From positions 1 through 62,985 of the IMG/VR virus record IMGVR_UViG_3300034137_000009: a stretch of 62,985 nt of DNA; one strand, written 5' to 3'. Position 1 is the first letter of the stretch; each line of letters begins with the position of its first letter. The stretch is from a virus. The notes beneath the pieces were generated by a model that saw only the letters and a list, made by a program, of their open reading frames with translations, searched no databases and was not told where the DNA came from. Shown piece by piece: positions 23,093 to 31,000 of the stretch. Made by a program: the position numbers and the translations under genes.

Positions 23093-24066
23093 CCGTGGAC
23101 ACCACCGGCGGCGGAGCCGTCGTGCCTTACGACCCCGACATGTACGGGGACGTGGGCCTCGAGGACGTGGGTGCGGCTGACGTCGTTATCCCCCGCCTGT
23201 CGATCAACCACCTCGACGGCACCTTCAAGGACAACCTCAGCAAGGCGGAGTACCCGAAGCTCAAGGTGATCCTGCTGGGGCTCGTCAAGCAGCGGATCAT
23301 GTGGAAGTCCGAGGTTGAGGACGGCGACAAGCCGCTCTGCAAGTCCCCCGACTTCGAGCACGGCTTCCCGAACGTCCGCGCCGATGCGACGCCGGACAAG
23401 CGCTTCCCGTGGGACGAGTCCAACTTCAACCACGCGGACTTCCCGCCGGAGAAGGGCATCAACGACCTCACGACGCTCCCCTGCAACAACTGCGTCTTCA
23501 AGGAGTGGGGTACGGACAAGAACGGCAAGTCCACCCCGCCGCCCTGCACCGAGCAGCACACCTACCCGCTGCTGTTCTCGTCCGACGACGGTGAGTCCTA
23601 CAGCCCGGCGCTCCTGTCGCTGCAGCGCACCGGCATCAAGCCGAGCCGGCAGTACATCAGTAGCTTCGCGCAGAGCAAGACCCCGATGTTCACCGTCTTC
23701 ACGGAGCTGTCGCTGACCCAGCAGTCCCGTGGCACGGTGCGCTACGCGGTGCCGAACCTCCGCCGCCAGGAGGCCACCGACCGCGAGATGTGGCGCGAGT
23801 ACGCGGACCAGTACCGGACCATCCGCGACTTCGTCCGTGCAGCCCCGCGCAAGCGTGACGAGGAAGGTGACGACACGGCTGTGGTCGTGCCGACTCCGAA
23901 CGTGAACACGGGTCCTACTGCGGCTGCCACTGCCCCTGCGGCACCGGCGGCATCTTCCGCCCCTGCGTCGACACCTGCCTCTGCGCCTGCCCCGAGTGCC
24001 CCGGTGCCGACCCCGGCAGCCCCGGTGTCCGTGACGACTGGTGACGACGAGGACCTGCCGTTCTGA
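23089..24066 (+). CDS. SSB-like single-stranded DNA-binding protein
   Basis: 325 residues; ATG at 23089. The globular part spans ~30-260, with a CNNC motif and a later PCTEQH (possible zinc site). A ~60-residue Ala/Pro/Ser/Thr linker follows, ending in GDDEDLPF, which closely mimics the DDDIPF tip of bacterial SSB. That order (core, flexible linker, acidic tip) is the SSB plan, although I cannot see an OB-fold signature directly. Located among replication and recombination genes. The stop is followed by a combined hairpin/promoter. Confidence 0.6.
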   Translation: MTVDTTGGGAVVPYDPDMYGDVGLEDVGAADVVIPRLSINHLDGTFKDNLSKAEYPKLKVILLGLVKQRIMWKSEVEDGDKPLCKSPDFEHGFPNVRADATPDKRFPWDESNFNHADFPPEKGINDLTTLPCNNCVFKEWGTDKNGKSTPPPCTEQHTYPLLFSSDDGESYSPALLSLQRTGIKPSRQYISSFAQSKTPMFTVFTELSLTQQSRGTVRYAVPNLRRQEATDREMWREYADQYRTIRDFVRAAPRKRDEEGDDTAVVVPTPNVNTGPTAAATAPAAPAASSAPASTPASAPAPSAPVPTPAAPVSVTTGDDEDLPF

Positions 24067-24075
24067 TGTAGGTAG

Positions 24076-24116
24076 TTGACAACGGGGGGCAGTCAGAGTT
24101 AGGCTGCCCCCCGTTG
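24076..24116 (+). promoter_or_regulatory. Promoter embedded in a 13-bp inverted repeat
   Basis: TTGACA (24076-24081), 18-nt spacer, TAGGCT (24100-24105). The same DNA forms a perfect 13-bp hairpin: 24080-24092 with 24104-24116, loop of 11. It probably terminates the SSB-like transcript and starts the GP88 one. Confidence 0.7.
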
Positions 24117-24142
24117 TCGCACCCCGACCCGAAGGACAGGTT

Positions 24143-25030
24143 GTGCCCGAACTCCTCACGCAGAACTCCGAGCTCAGACCGCTCGGCATCTTCAACTGGA
24201 CGATCCCCGCGTTCGTCGTTCAGCTCAGCAACGGCAAGCACATGAACGTCTGCCCGAACGCAGGCGTCTGCGCATCGGTCTGCTACGCCCGCAACGGGAC
24301 GTACAACTTCCCCTCGGTCAAGCAGGCCCACACCACCAAGCTCGAGTGGTACCTCAACGACCCCGAGGACCTGGAGCGGCGCATGATCACCGAGATCAAC
24401 GGGCGTCAGCGCTACCGAGGCGGCAAGTGGGTTCGCATCCACGACAGCGGAGACTTTTTCTCCGAGCCATACCTGCTCATGTGGCTGCGGATCGCCAAGG
24501 CGTGCCCCGACGTGACCTTCTACTGCTACACCAAGGAGGTCGCCATGTTCCGCCGCGTGGTCGAGCGTGGTGTCGAGGTTCGCAAGACCCCGGAGGGCAG
24601 GTTCATCGCCGAGACTCCGGACGGAAAGCAGTTCATCTCGGATCACCCCGAGATCTCCCGCCGTGTCGCCGTCGAGAGCATCGACCCCGACGCCATGCCG
24701 CGCAACTTCAAGTACATCTTCTCGATGGGCGGCAAGCAGGACGACATGCTCGACAAGGAGGTCGACCGTCACGCCGAGATCTTCTCCACGTTCAAGAAGC
24801 TGTGGGAAGCGGGGTACGACGACCAGGAGGACGACGACCGTCAGTGCGTCACGAACTCCAACATCAAGGTCGGGATCGTTGAGAACAACATTCCGGCCTT
24901 CAAGAAGAAGCTCGGCGGCAAGACCTTCGGTGAGCTGCAGCACGAGCGCGACGCCGCCCGCTTCGACAAGATCGAGCGTCGTCGTCTAGAGCGTCTCGCG
25001 GCGGACCCCGAGACAGCCGCTACGGTCTAG
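24143..25030 (+). CDS. GP88-family protein (mycobacteriophage gene 88 type)
   Basis: 295 residues; GTG at 24143 with AAGGACAGG upstream. CPNAGVCASVCYARNGTYNF near residues 37-56, KWVRIHDSGDFFSEPYLLMW, then TFYCYTKEV match the conserved Cys-rich and SGDF motifs of the GP88 family, common in actinophages. The biochemical role is not established. The clustered cysteines may bind a metal or Fe-S centre. It has its own promoter. Confidence 0.8.
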   Translation: MPELLTQNSELRPLGIFNWTIPAFVVQLSNGKHMNVCPNAGVCASVCYARNGTYNFPSVKQAHTTKLEWYLNDPEDLERRMITEINGRQRYRGGKWVRIHDSGDFFSEPYLLMWLRIAKACPDVTFYCYTKEVAMFRRVVERGVEVRKTPEGRFIAETPDGKQFISDHPEISRRVAVESIDPDAMPRNFKYIFSMGGKQDDMLDKEVDRHAEIFSTFKKLWEAGYDDQEDDDRQCVTNSNIKVGIVENNIPAFKKKLGGKTFGELQHERDAARFDKIERRRLERLAADPETAATV

Positions 25031-25097
25031 GCGGCCGGGATAATGCCTCGTGCGCCGCCGCGAGCACCATAGTTGAGTACATTCTAGCACGCCATTG

Positions 25098-25126
25098 TTG
25101 ATCCATCCCCGGCCAGACACTAGTCT
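25098..25126 (+). promoter_or_regulatory. Sigma-70-type promoter
   Basis: TTGATC (25098-25103), 17-nt spacer, TAGTCT (25121-25126). The next gene starts ~110 nt downstream, leaving room for a leader RNA. Confidence 0.6.
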
Positions 25127-25160
25127 GTTGTACCGGGCGAAGTCCCCCAGACGCACAACC

Positions 25161-25206
25161 CACGGTGGCCCCCCAAGGTTACACATGCCAACAGGGGGCC
25201 ACTGTG
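25161..25206 (+). promoter_or_regulatory. 13-bp leader hairpin before the 25240 gene
   Basis: CACGGTGGCCCCC (25161-25173) pairs with GGGGGCCACTGTG (25194-25206), with one G-T wobble. It falls inside the predicted 5' leader, so an attenuator or stability element is likely. Confidence 0.6.
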
Positions 25207-25239
25207 GTGTCCGACCCGACCCGACACTAGGAGTACAGA

Positions 25240-25776
25240 ATGATCTTTGGTGACGTTCCCGACGAGGTGAAGCAGGCCATGGAGGCGCAGATGGAGCGCG
25301 CCGAGATGGCCGGTACGGCCTTCCGTCACGACATCAACCGCCTCATCCGCAACCTCCCGCAGGACGACCTGCTCACGTTCAAGAACCTCATGCGCCACAT
25401 GCAGGAGAGCCTGTCGACCGCGTTCTACCTAGAGGGCGTCGCGGCCACGACACTGGAGCTCAGGTACGATCTGTGCGGTGGCTGCGGCAAGAACCACGAG
25501 CAGGACCTGCTGGGCGCGCCCCGTGAGGACCCCACCGAGGGCACAGAGCAGCTCGAGCTGGAGTTCGACGGTCTCACCACCGATGAAGCGGTGGACCGTG
25601 TGGCGCTGATGGACGAGTACAACCTCTACGAGGGCGCCGACAAGGACGGCAAGCCCACGGGCGAAATCTTCTGCCGGGGCTGTGATACCCAGGTTGCTAG
25701 TCTGGAGGACCGGATGCTGCGTCCGTCTGGCGTCCGTGGCTGCCCCGGTTGCCAGCACAAGGCGAAGTTCGGCTGA
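25240..25776 (+). CDS. Protein with two zinc-ribbon pairs
   Basis: 178 residues; ATG at 25240 preceded by TAGGAG. The helical N-terminal ~75 residues (LIRNLPQDDLLTFKNLMRHM) are followed by CGGCGKNHEQDLL, an acidic stretch, then CRGCDTQV and CPGCQHK at the end. Probably a zinc-binding adaptor; no named family. Confidence 0.75.
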   Translation: MIFGDVPDEVKQAMEAQMERAEMAGTAFRHDINRLIRNLPQDDLLTFKNLMRHMQESLSTAFYLEGVAATTLELRYDLCGGCGKNHEQDLLGAPREDPTEGTEQLELEFDGLTTDEAVDRVALMDEYNLYEGADKDGKPTGEIFCRGCDTQVASLEDRMLRPSGVRGCPGCQHKAKFG

Positions 25777-26066
25777 TGCCCGGTGGTCACAAGCAGCGAC
25801 CCGAGCGCTCGCTTATGGTCTGCCCGTCCTGCAAGCAGGACAAGTGTACGGAGTGCGTGGACGTACTCCGGTCTGTCTTCACCGATACGACGATCTGCCA
25901 GTGCCGTCGGCAGGGTCACGCCGGTGAGCCCCGCGACCGACAGATCGCTGATCCCGAGACGGGTACTGTCTACACGCCCGATGGCAAGGTGGAGATCAGC
26001 GGCACCTTCAGCACCTACTCCGGAGAGGAGAAATGGGAACGTGTGGAAGGTAATCATCCAGCGTGA
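25776..26066 (+). CDS. Cys-rich hypothetical protein (96 aa)
   Basis: ATG at 25776 (TGATG overlap). CPSCKQDKCTEC and ICQC near the N-terminus form a probable zinc ribbon. The distal half is beta-like (VYTPDGKVEISGTF). Overlaps the next gene by 26 nt. Confidence 0.65.
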   Translation: MPGGHKQRPERSLMVCPSCKQDKCTECVDVLRSVFTDTTICQCRRQGHAGEPRDRQIADPETGTVYTPDGKVEISGTFSTYSGEEKWERVEGNHPA

Positions 26067-26205
26067 CGAGGAGAAGGACACGCTCGTCGACCTGTCCGAG
26101 GACACCAAGGACCACGAGCTCATCAACGCTGTGTTGGCTGTCCAGGACATCATCCTCCGTCGCGGCTACCGCTCCGTTAAGGTGGTGATGAAGGGTGGCA
26201 AGTGA
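26041..26205 (+). CDS. Small hypothetical protein (54 aa)
   Basis: GTG at 26041 with GGAGAGGAG upstream. MWKVIIQRDEEKDTLVDLS, then a helix and a RSVKVVMKGGK strand: a small alpha/beta protein. Not recognised. Confidence 0.55.
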   Translation: MWKVIIQRDEEKDTLVDLSEDTKDHELINAVLAVQDIILRRGYRSVKVVMKGGK

Positions 26206-26407
26206 GCCGTGCGCCCTCGGGTGCGGAAGGCCGGTAAACCCCCACGACCTTGGCACGTGGAAGGAGGTCACCGGCTTCGTCGGTGGCCCACGCAAAGACT
26301 CAATGCGACTCCGTCAGGATACCGGTCGGGTCGCGCACAACTCCTGCGTCGAAAAGGTCAACGCGGGTCAGGACATCTTTCAGGAGGATATCTTCAGTGG
26401 CAACTGA
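26195..26407 (+). CDS. Small zinc-finger-like protein (70 aa)
   Basis: GTG at 26195 inside the end of the previous gene. CALGCGRPV near the N-terminus and NSC further on could bind metal. A ribosome binding site for the next gene (AGGAGG) lies within its last codons. Confidence 0.58.
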   Translation: MASEPCALGCGRPVNPHDLGTWKEVTGFVGGPRKDSMRLRQDTGRVAHNSCVEKVNAGQDIFQEDIFSGN

Positions 26408-26600
26408 TCTAGAGATCAAGGAGGCCGAAGACCGTGGGTACAAGGCCTGCGTCGACGGCGATCCGTTCTCCAGCAACCCGTACGGTCTGAGCACCGCTCA
26501 GGGTACACCGAACAGGGTGCTGATCATCGCGTGGCGACGCGGCTTCCACAACGCGGAGAAGGACGCGGGGAATGACGAGCCCTTCAAGTCCAAGTCCTAA
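26397..26600 (+). CDS. Rmf/CrpP-fold small protein
   Basis: 67 residues; GTG at 26397 with AGGAGG at 26382-26387. AEDRGYKACVDGDPFSSNPY then IIAWRRGFHNAE follows the ribosome modulation factor pattern (RGY-A-G, NPY, W-GW/F). In bacteria RMF pairs ribosomes during hibernation. Related phage proteins are often labelled Rmf/CrpP. Whether this one touches ribosomes is untested. Confidence 0.65.
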   Translation: MATDLEIKEAEDRGYKACVDGDPFSSNPYGLSTAQGTPNRVLIIAWRRGFHNAEKDAGNDEPFKSKS

Positions 26601-26802
26601 GGCGAACAACGCCTACCAGTACCGTCCCCCCAAGGAGGACGAGTACCCGGACCCGGTTATCCCCTACCTCTCGTGTACCTGCCCCTGGGTACACAACCTC
26701 ACCCCCGACCAGGCAACCGACGAGGAGTTCATACGATGCCTGAGGCTGATACACAGCACGCGCCCGACGGGGACACACTTCGTGTCGAAGAAACTGAAGT
26801 AA
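26572..26802 (+). CDS. Hypothetical protein (76 aa)
   Basis: ATG at 26572, overlapping the previous gene by 29 nt. Pro-rich N-terminus, CTCPW in the middle, basic C-terminus. No family recognised. Confidence 0.58.
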   Translation: MTSPSSPSPKANNAYQYRPPKEDEYPDPVIPYLSCTCPWVHNLTPDQATDEEFIRCLRLIHSTRPTGTHFVSKKLK

Positions 26803-27146
26803 CGCTAGTACTCACGGTCCCCTGCGGGTACGGCGTCGACCACGACGAGCACGAGTTCCCCGAGGACTGGGTCTTCGGTGGTGCCAACGGCCTCGACCCT
26901 CGTGCGGACGCCCGTTGGCGTCCGACCACCTACACGTACTTCAGCGAGCGGCTCGATGTTTTGGCGGCAACGCAAACTCCCCTGTGCGACGACCAAGCCA
27001 TCGACGAGTTCACTGTAGTCTCGACGTACGGCCCGGCCTTCAACCCGAAGTACATCTACGCGCTTCGACCTGGCGCGGACAAGCCCGAGCGTCTCATGGT
27101 CACCTACGACAAGGCTACCGACACCGTCACCGAGGAGGAGCGGTGA
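26736..27146 (+). CDS. Hypothetical protein
   Basis: 136 residues; ATG at 26736 with CGAGGAG upstream, overlapping the previous gene by 67 nt. Beta-rich (EVTLVLTVPCGYGV, EFTVVSTYGPAF). No family recognised. Confidence 0.68.
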   Translation: MPEADTQHAPDGDTLRVEETEVTLVLTVPCGYGVDHDEHEFPEDWVFGGANGLDPRADARWRPTTYTYFSERLDVLAATQTPLCDDQAIDEFTVVSTYGPAFNPKYIYALRPGADKPERLMVTYDKATDTVTEEER

Positions 27147-27313
27147 AACGGCTCCACATCAGCCTCGTCTACGACGAGACGGCACGTCTTGCGCCGGATA
27201 CGGAAGCTCTAGGTAAGGCAATTCAGGACCTCTACCACGCCGCACATCACAATGCTGGTGTTTCGTTCGATGTTGCAAGAAACAACTGGAACGAAGAACA
27301 TGAGGATGAGTAG
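27143..27313 (+). CDS. Small hypothetical protein (56 aa)
   Basis: GTG at 27143 (GTGA overlap) with GGAGGAG upstream. MKRLHISLVYDETARL, a short strand, followed by a helix rich in His and Asn. Not recognised. Confidence 0.58.
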   Translation: MKRLHISLVYDETARLAPDTEALGKAIQDLYHAAHHNAGVSFDVARNNWNEEHEDE

Positions 27314-27697
27314 ATGGGAGCACATGGAGTAGCCCTCGGAAAGCACCCCACCGCAAAGCTCGACCCCCTGGACCGCCGCATTGTCGGCTGGTTAGGTGCC
27401 ATGGATCTTTGGTCGAAGCGTGAGATCGCGGCGGCGTTCGGCATAGCCGAGCGCACCGTCCGCAAGCATGAAGTCACCTACGGAGGACAGGTATGGCAGC
27501 GACCGAACGAAAGTCCCTCGAGCCCTGGTTGCTCGACAGCATCGCCTTCTACCCTCACCAGATCGAGGGTGTCCGAGACCTCGCCCGACGCAACTCCTTC
27601 CTCCTCGCCGACGACATGGGACTTGGAAAGTCCCTCCAGGCCCTCACCGTCTTCACCGTTGACGTTGTCCGAGGATGGGCTCGAACCGCACTGGTAG
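27314..27697 (+). CDS. Helix-turn-helix protein running into the helicase gene
   Basis: 127 codons from ATG 27314, the base after the preceding stop. Residues ~18-55 (LDPLDRRIVGWLGAM, SKREIAAAFGIAERTVRKHE) form a clear HTH. From about residue 60 on, the frame overlaps the SNF2 helicase gene by 205 nt and becomes Ser/Pro-rich, like a shadow. The functional part is probably the N-terminal 60 residues. Confidence 0.65.
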   Translation: MGAHGVALGKHPTAKLDPLDRRIVGWLGAMDLWSKREIAAAFGIAERTVRKHEVTYGGQVWQRPNESPSSPGCSTASPSTLTRSRVSETSPDATPSSSPTTWDLESPSRPSPSSPLTLSEDGLEPHW

Positions 27698-28935
27698 TCG
27701 CCCCCGTTACCCTCAAGGGCAACTGGCAAGACGAGATCGAGAAGTTCACTCGGTTCCCAGCCGTCGTGCTCAACGGCACAAAGGCACAGCGCGAAAAGCA
27801 GATCATTGACTTTGTCGGGATCGAAGGCCCCAAGATCATGGTCGTCAACTACGAACAGGTTGTCGCACACTACGACACGCTCGACGCCCTCAAGTTCGAC
27901 GTGGCTATCTTCGACGAGTGTCACTACCTCAAGAACCCCAAGGCTAAGCGCACCAAGGCCTGCCTGTCGCTTTACAGCCGTCGGTCGTTCATGTTGACCG
28001 GTACCCCGATGCTCAACCACGTGGACGAGCTGTGGTCGATCCTGCACCGCATTGACCCGAAGGCCTACCCCAAGTACTGGGGGTTCCTCAACAGGTACGC
28101 CGTCTTCGGCGGCTACAAGGACAAGCAAATCGTAGGGGTCAAGAATGAAAAGGAGCTCACCGAGCGCCTACAGGGGGTCATGCTTCGACGGCTCAAGCAG
28201 GACGTGCTTGATCTGCCTGACGTACAGATCATCGAGCGCCGTGTGGACCTTCTTCCGCAGCAGCGCAAGCTCTACGATGAGGTTGCTAACGAGATGCGTC
28301 TACCGCAGCCTGACGGCGCGGACCCGCAGGACATCGAGAACGCTCTCACGAAGTTCCTCAGGCTCAAGCAGATCTGTGGTACTACGCTCCCATTCACCGG
28401 TGAGGATCATTCGGGCAAACTCGATCTCGCGACGGAGGACGATCTGGAGCTGCTCGAGAACGGACATCGACTCGTAGTCTTCACACAATTCCGTGACGTG
28501 CAGGCCGCCTACGCCAAGAGGATCGCGGCCATGACTAACGGGGACGTACCGATCTTCCAGCTCCACGGTGACATCGCGCAGACCGAGCGGCAGCCTACCG
28601 TCAAGACGTGGTCCTCTACCACCACCCCCGGTGTGATCGTCTGTATGCTGCAGGTCGCCGGTGTCGGCCTCAACATGGTGGCGGCGAGGCATGGGTCGTT
28701 CATCGACGAACTGTTCGTCCCCGGCCTCAACAAGCAGGCCATTGACCGCCTGCACCGCATCGGGCAGAACACGACGCAGCCGGTGCAGATTCGTAAGTAC
28801 ATCTGCCGCAACACGATTGAGAACCGCGTACAGCAGATTCTCCGCACGAAGTCGAAGTTGTTCGGCGAGATTGTGGAGTCCGATCCCGACTGGAAGCGCA
28901 AGCTTCTCAAAGTCATGATGGAGGACGAGGAATGA
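27493..28935 (+). CDS. SNF2-family DNA helicase/translocase
   Basis: 480 residues; ATG at 27493 with CGGAGGACAGG upstream. Helicase motifs in order: YPHQIEGV (Q-like), I DDMGLGKS near 40-48, II DECHYLKN near 141, III LTGTPM, and VI QAIDRLHRIGQ near 418. It lacks extra chromatin-type domains, as usual for phage SNF2 proteins. It is expected to move along duplex DNA using ATP during replication or recombination. A winged-helix-like gene overlaps its end. Confidence 0.92.
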   Translation: MAATERKSLEPWLLDSIAFYPHQIEGVRDLARRNSFLLADDMGLGKSLQALTVFTVDVVRGWARTALVVAPVTLKGNWQDEIEKFTRFPAVVLNGTKAQREKQIIDFVGIEGPKIMVVNYEQVVAHYDTLDALKFDVAIFDECHYLKNPKAKRTKACLSLYSRRSFMLTGTPMLNHVDELWSILHRIDPKAYPKYWGFLNRYAVFGGYKDKQIVGVKNEKELTERLQGVMLRRLKQDVLDLPDVQIIERRVDLLPQQRKLYDEVANEMRLPQPDGADPQDIENALTKFLRLKQICGTTLPFTGEDHSGKLDLATEDDLELLENGHRLVVFTQFRDVQAAYAKRIAAMTNGDVPIFQLHGDIAQTERQPTVKTWSSTTTPGVIVCMLQVAGVGLNMVAARHGSFIDELFVPGLNKQAIDRLHRIGQNTTQPVQIRKYICRNTIENRVQQILRTKSKLFGEIVESDPDWKRKLLKVMMEDEE

Positions 28936-29255
28936 ACGTCGTCCCGCCTCCCGCCTGCGACTGCTATGCCTGCACGTTCTGGGATGCCGTCGACGACGGT
29001 AGGGTTCTGCCATCATGGAAGGACTACAGCAGGGCTTCGCTTTACGAAGACCTGGTTCATCTAGTTGAGCGCACCATCGGGCAGGGTAAGGAGATGTCTA
29101 TCTCGGAGGTGTGGCGACAGCAAAGGTTCCGTGGTCCGACGGACTACAACATGCTGAGAAAGGTCATGCACGATATGGCACGACATGGACTGATTGTTTG
29201 CGTCCACGTCGACCGTGCAGGTAAGTGTCGACGATACGGAAGGATTGAGACATGA
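28932..29255 (+). CDS. Hypothetical protein, winged-helix-like
   Basis: 107 residues; ATG at 28932 (ATGA overlap). N-terminal CDCYACTFW has three Cys. The C-terminal ~60 residues (SISEVWRQQRF, YNMLRKVMHDMARHGLIVCV) look like a winged helix. Function unknown. Confidence 0.65.
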   Translation: MNVVPPPACDCYACTFWDAVDDGRVLPSWKDYSRASLYEDLVHLVERTIGQGKEMSISEVWRQQRFRGPTDYNMLRKVMHDMARHGLIVCVHVDRAGKCRRYGRIET

Positions 29256-29416
29256 TGTTCTATCTCAAGCTCGCAAGGCTCCGGTTGTGGCGACGCTACC
29301 GTCGGCACTTCCTGTCGACGTTCGAGATGTCGGTGCTACCGGACCTCACCGTGCCGGAGGTGCTGATGATCGCATCGGCCTACGAAAAGGCGATCAAGAA
29401 CGGGATGGCTAGGTGA
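29252..29416 (+). CDS. Small basic protein (54 aa)
   Basis: ATG at 29252 overlaps the upstream TGA (ATGA), and its own TGA overlaps the next GTG. MMFYLKLARLRLWRRYRRHF is strongly basic and hydrophobic, possibly membrane- or nucleic-acid-associated. Too short for firm assignment. Confidence 0.58.
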   Translation: MMFYLKLARLRLWRRYRRHFLSTFEMSVLPDLTVPEVLMIASAYEKAIKNGMAR

Positions 29417-29571
29417 GTAGCATCAGCATCAACCTCTCCGTTCACACCGAGGACCAGTCAAAGGCGCTCAAGGCCGCCGAGGTGCTGGCCCGCACGGCCG
29501 CCGGACTCGTTCTGGACGGGATCGACGTAAACATGTCCATGTACCAGCACAACGACGAAGAGGATGACTGA
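29413..29571 (+). CDS. Small hypothetical protein (52 aa)
   Basis: GTG at 29413 (GTGA). MSSISINLSVHTEDQSKALK then an Ala-rich helix and an acidic tail. The stop shares a base with the next ATG (TGATG). Part of an unbroken chain of overlapping genes from 28932 to 32411. Confidence 0.58.
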   Translation: MSSISINLSVHTEDQSKALKAAEVLARTAAGLVLDGIDVNMSMYQHNDEEDD

Positions 29572-29855
29572 TGTTCGACAGAGGTTCCGAGAGCTACAAG
29601 ACCGACATCAAGCTGGGGGAGAAGTACCGTGACAAGATCACGGGGTTCGAGGGCACGGCCGTCGTGATCTCTTTCTTCCAGCACGCCTGCGAGCGCGTGT
29701 CGCTTCGCACCCTCAACAAGGACATGGAGATCGTCGAGCAGTCCTTCGACGCCCCCGAGCTCGTCCACGTCGCAACCGGGAGGCAGCCCGGTACGTCGCG
29801 TACCGGTGGTGTGCGTCCGACGCCGGGCCGCGCCCAGGAGCCGGGGCGGAGGTGA
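29571..29855 (+). CDS. Hypothetical small beta-barrel-like protein
   Basis: 94 residues; ATG at 29571. LGEKYRDKITGFEGTAVVIS then a CERVSLRT strand reads as an SH3-like fold frequent in phage accessory proteins. The C-terminal 25 residues are Arg/Gly/Pro-rich and flexible. Confidence 0.65.
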   Translation: MFDRGSESYKTDIKLGEKYRDKITGFEGTAVVISFFQHACERVSLRTLNKDMEIVEQSFDAPELVHVATGRQPGTSRTGGVRPTPGRAQEPGRR

Positions 29856-30046
29856 CCGTCGACCCCGACACCGATCGACTCATGACGGTGAAGGAGGTGG
29901 CGGAGTTCTTCTCGGTCACGCAGTACACCGTCAGGCAGTGGATCAACAACGGCACCCTCAAAGGTGCTAAGGTCAATGACAAGTGGCGGGTGGCCCGATC
30001 CGAGGTCATCCGATACGCCAAGACACTCTACGAGGAGACAAAGTGA
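29852..30046 (+). CDS. Excisionase/MerR-type HTH protein (64 aa)
   Basis: GTG at 29852 (GTGA). LMTVKEVAEFFSVTQYTVRQ, then WINNGTLKGAKVNDKWRV is the standard HTH_17 fold of excisionases. Could be the directionality factor for the recombinase at 19418 or a transcription regulator. The stop overlaps the next start. Confidence 0.8.
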   Translation: MTVDPDTDRLMTVKEVAEFFSVTQYTVRQWINNGTLKGAKVNDKWRVARSEVIRYAKTLYEETK

Positions 30047-30621
30047 TCCTGACCCCCGACACCCGCATGATCTGGGTCGACATCGAAACGACCGGGCTCG
30101 ACCCTCTGAACGACACGATCCTCGAGGTGGGGTTCTGTGTAACCGACACCGAACTCAAGGTCGTGTCCGAGTTCGACGTGCTGATCTGGGATGCCGGATC
30201 GCAGACGTACGTCGACAAGGCCGACACGTTCGTCAAGAAGATGCACGGCCCCGATGGTACCGATCTGTTCCGCATCGCTAAGGAGGAGGGCATTCGTTGG
30301 GCCGACGCCGAGCGCGCTCTTCTCGGATGGATGGCCGAGGTCGGGGTTACGAAGGACGACCCCCTGTGTGGGTCCTCGGTCCACTTTGACCGTGGCTTCC
30401 TCAAGGACCAGCTCGACACCATTGAGTCACAGTTCAGCCACCGCAACATCGACAACAGCACCATCAAGGAGCTGTGCCGCAGGTACAACCCGAACGTCTA
30501 CGCGAGCGTCGACGAGTTCACACACCCCAAGAAGCTGCACCGTGCAATGCCCGATCTGGCGGACACGATCGAGGAGCACGGCTTCTACATGGACAACTTC
30601 CTCTGGGTGGCTGCCCGATGA
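30043..30621 (+). CDS. orn: Oligoribonuclease-like DEDD exonuclease
   Basis: 192 residues; GTG at 30043 (GTGA). MIWVDIETTGLDPLNDTILE carries the first catalytic Asp/Glu. IDNSTIKELCRRYNP and HRAMPDLADTIEEHGFYMDN correspond to the Orn motifs STLKEL and H-A-D. Orn degrades 2-5-nt RNA, including linear cyclic-di-GMP products. Here it may recycle nucleotides or alter host signalling. A DnaQ-type DNA exonuclease is the alternative. Confidence 0.85.
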   Translation: MILTPDTRMIWVDIETTGLDPLNDTILEVGFCVTDTELKVVSEFDVLIWDAGSQTYVDKADTFVKKMHGPDGTDLFRIAKEEGIRWADAERALLGWMAEVGVTKDDPLCGSSVHFDRGFLKDQLDTIESQFSHRNIDNSTIKELCRRYNPNVYASVDEFTHPKKLHRAMPDLADTIEEHGFYMDNFLWVAAR

Positions 30622-30869
30622 GCACTACCCTGCACGAGAACGAGAAGCGTACAGTCCACCTCTACGGTAAGCCGTACCACTGGATCAAGGTCGACGGACG
30701 GCTCACCCTCGTGGCCGGTTACCGCACCGAGGACGACGAGTTCCGTGACGGCATCATCCAGCGTCTGCTGGCCAGCGGGATGCCGCACAAGATGATCACC
30801 GACGAGATGATCGAAAAGATCATCGAGGATGCACGTGAGCGTGCGGCGGCGGCCGAGGAGGAGAAGTAA
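30618..30869 (+). CDS. Hypothetical acidic protein (83 aa)
   Basis: ATG at 30618 (ATGA). N-terminal beta-hairpin (YHWIKVDGRLTLVAGYRT), then a long charged helix ending AAAAEEEK. Not recognised. Its stop shares a base with the next ATG. Confidence 0.62.
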   Translation: MSTTLHENEKRTVHLYGKPYHWIKVDGRLTLVAGYRTEDDEFRDGIIQRLLASGMPHKMITDEMIEKIIEDARERAAAAEEEK

Positions 30870-31000
30870 TGGAGCTCATCGACGTGACATTGACATACGT
30901 CAACGGCGAAGGGGAGACGACGCACTACACGGTTCAGGTGCCGGACCACAACTCGGTGGCTAGGATCATCTCGGTGATGGATGAGGAGACGGAGTACTAG
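30869..31000 (+). CDS. Small hypothetical protein (43 aa)
   Basis: ATG at 30869 (TAATG), stop TAG shares its last base with the next GTG. MELIDVTLTYVNGEGETTHY: two short strands and a helix. Supported mainly by start-stop coupling on both sides and a GGAGGAG site upstream. Confidence 0.55.
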   Translation: MELIDVTLTYVNGEGETTHYTVQVPDHNSVARIISVMDEETEY

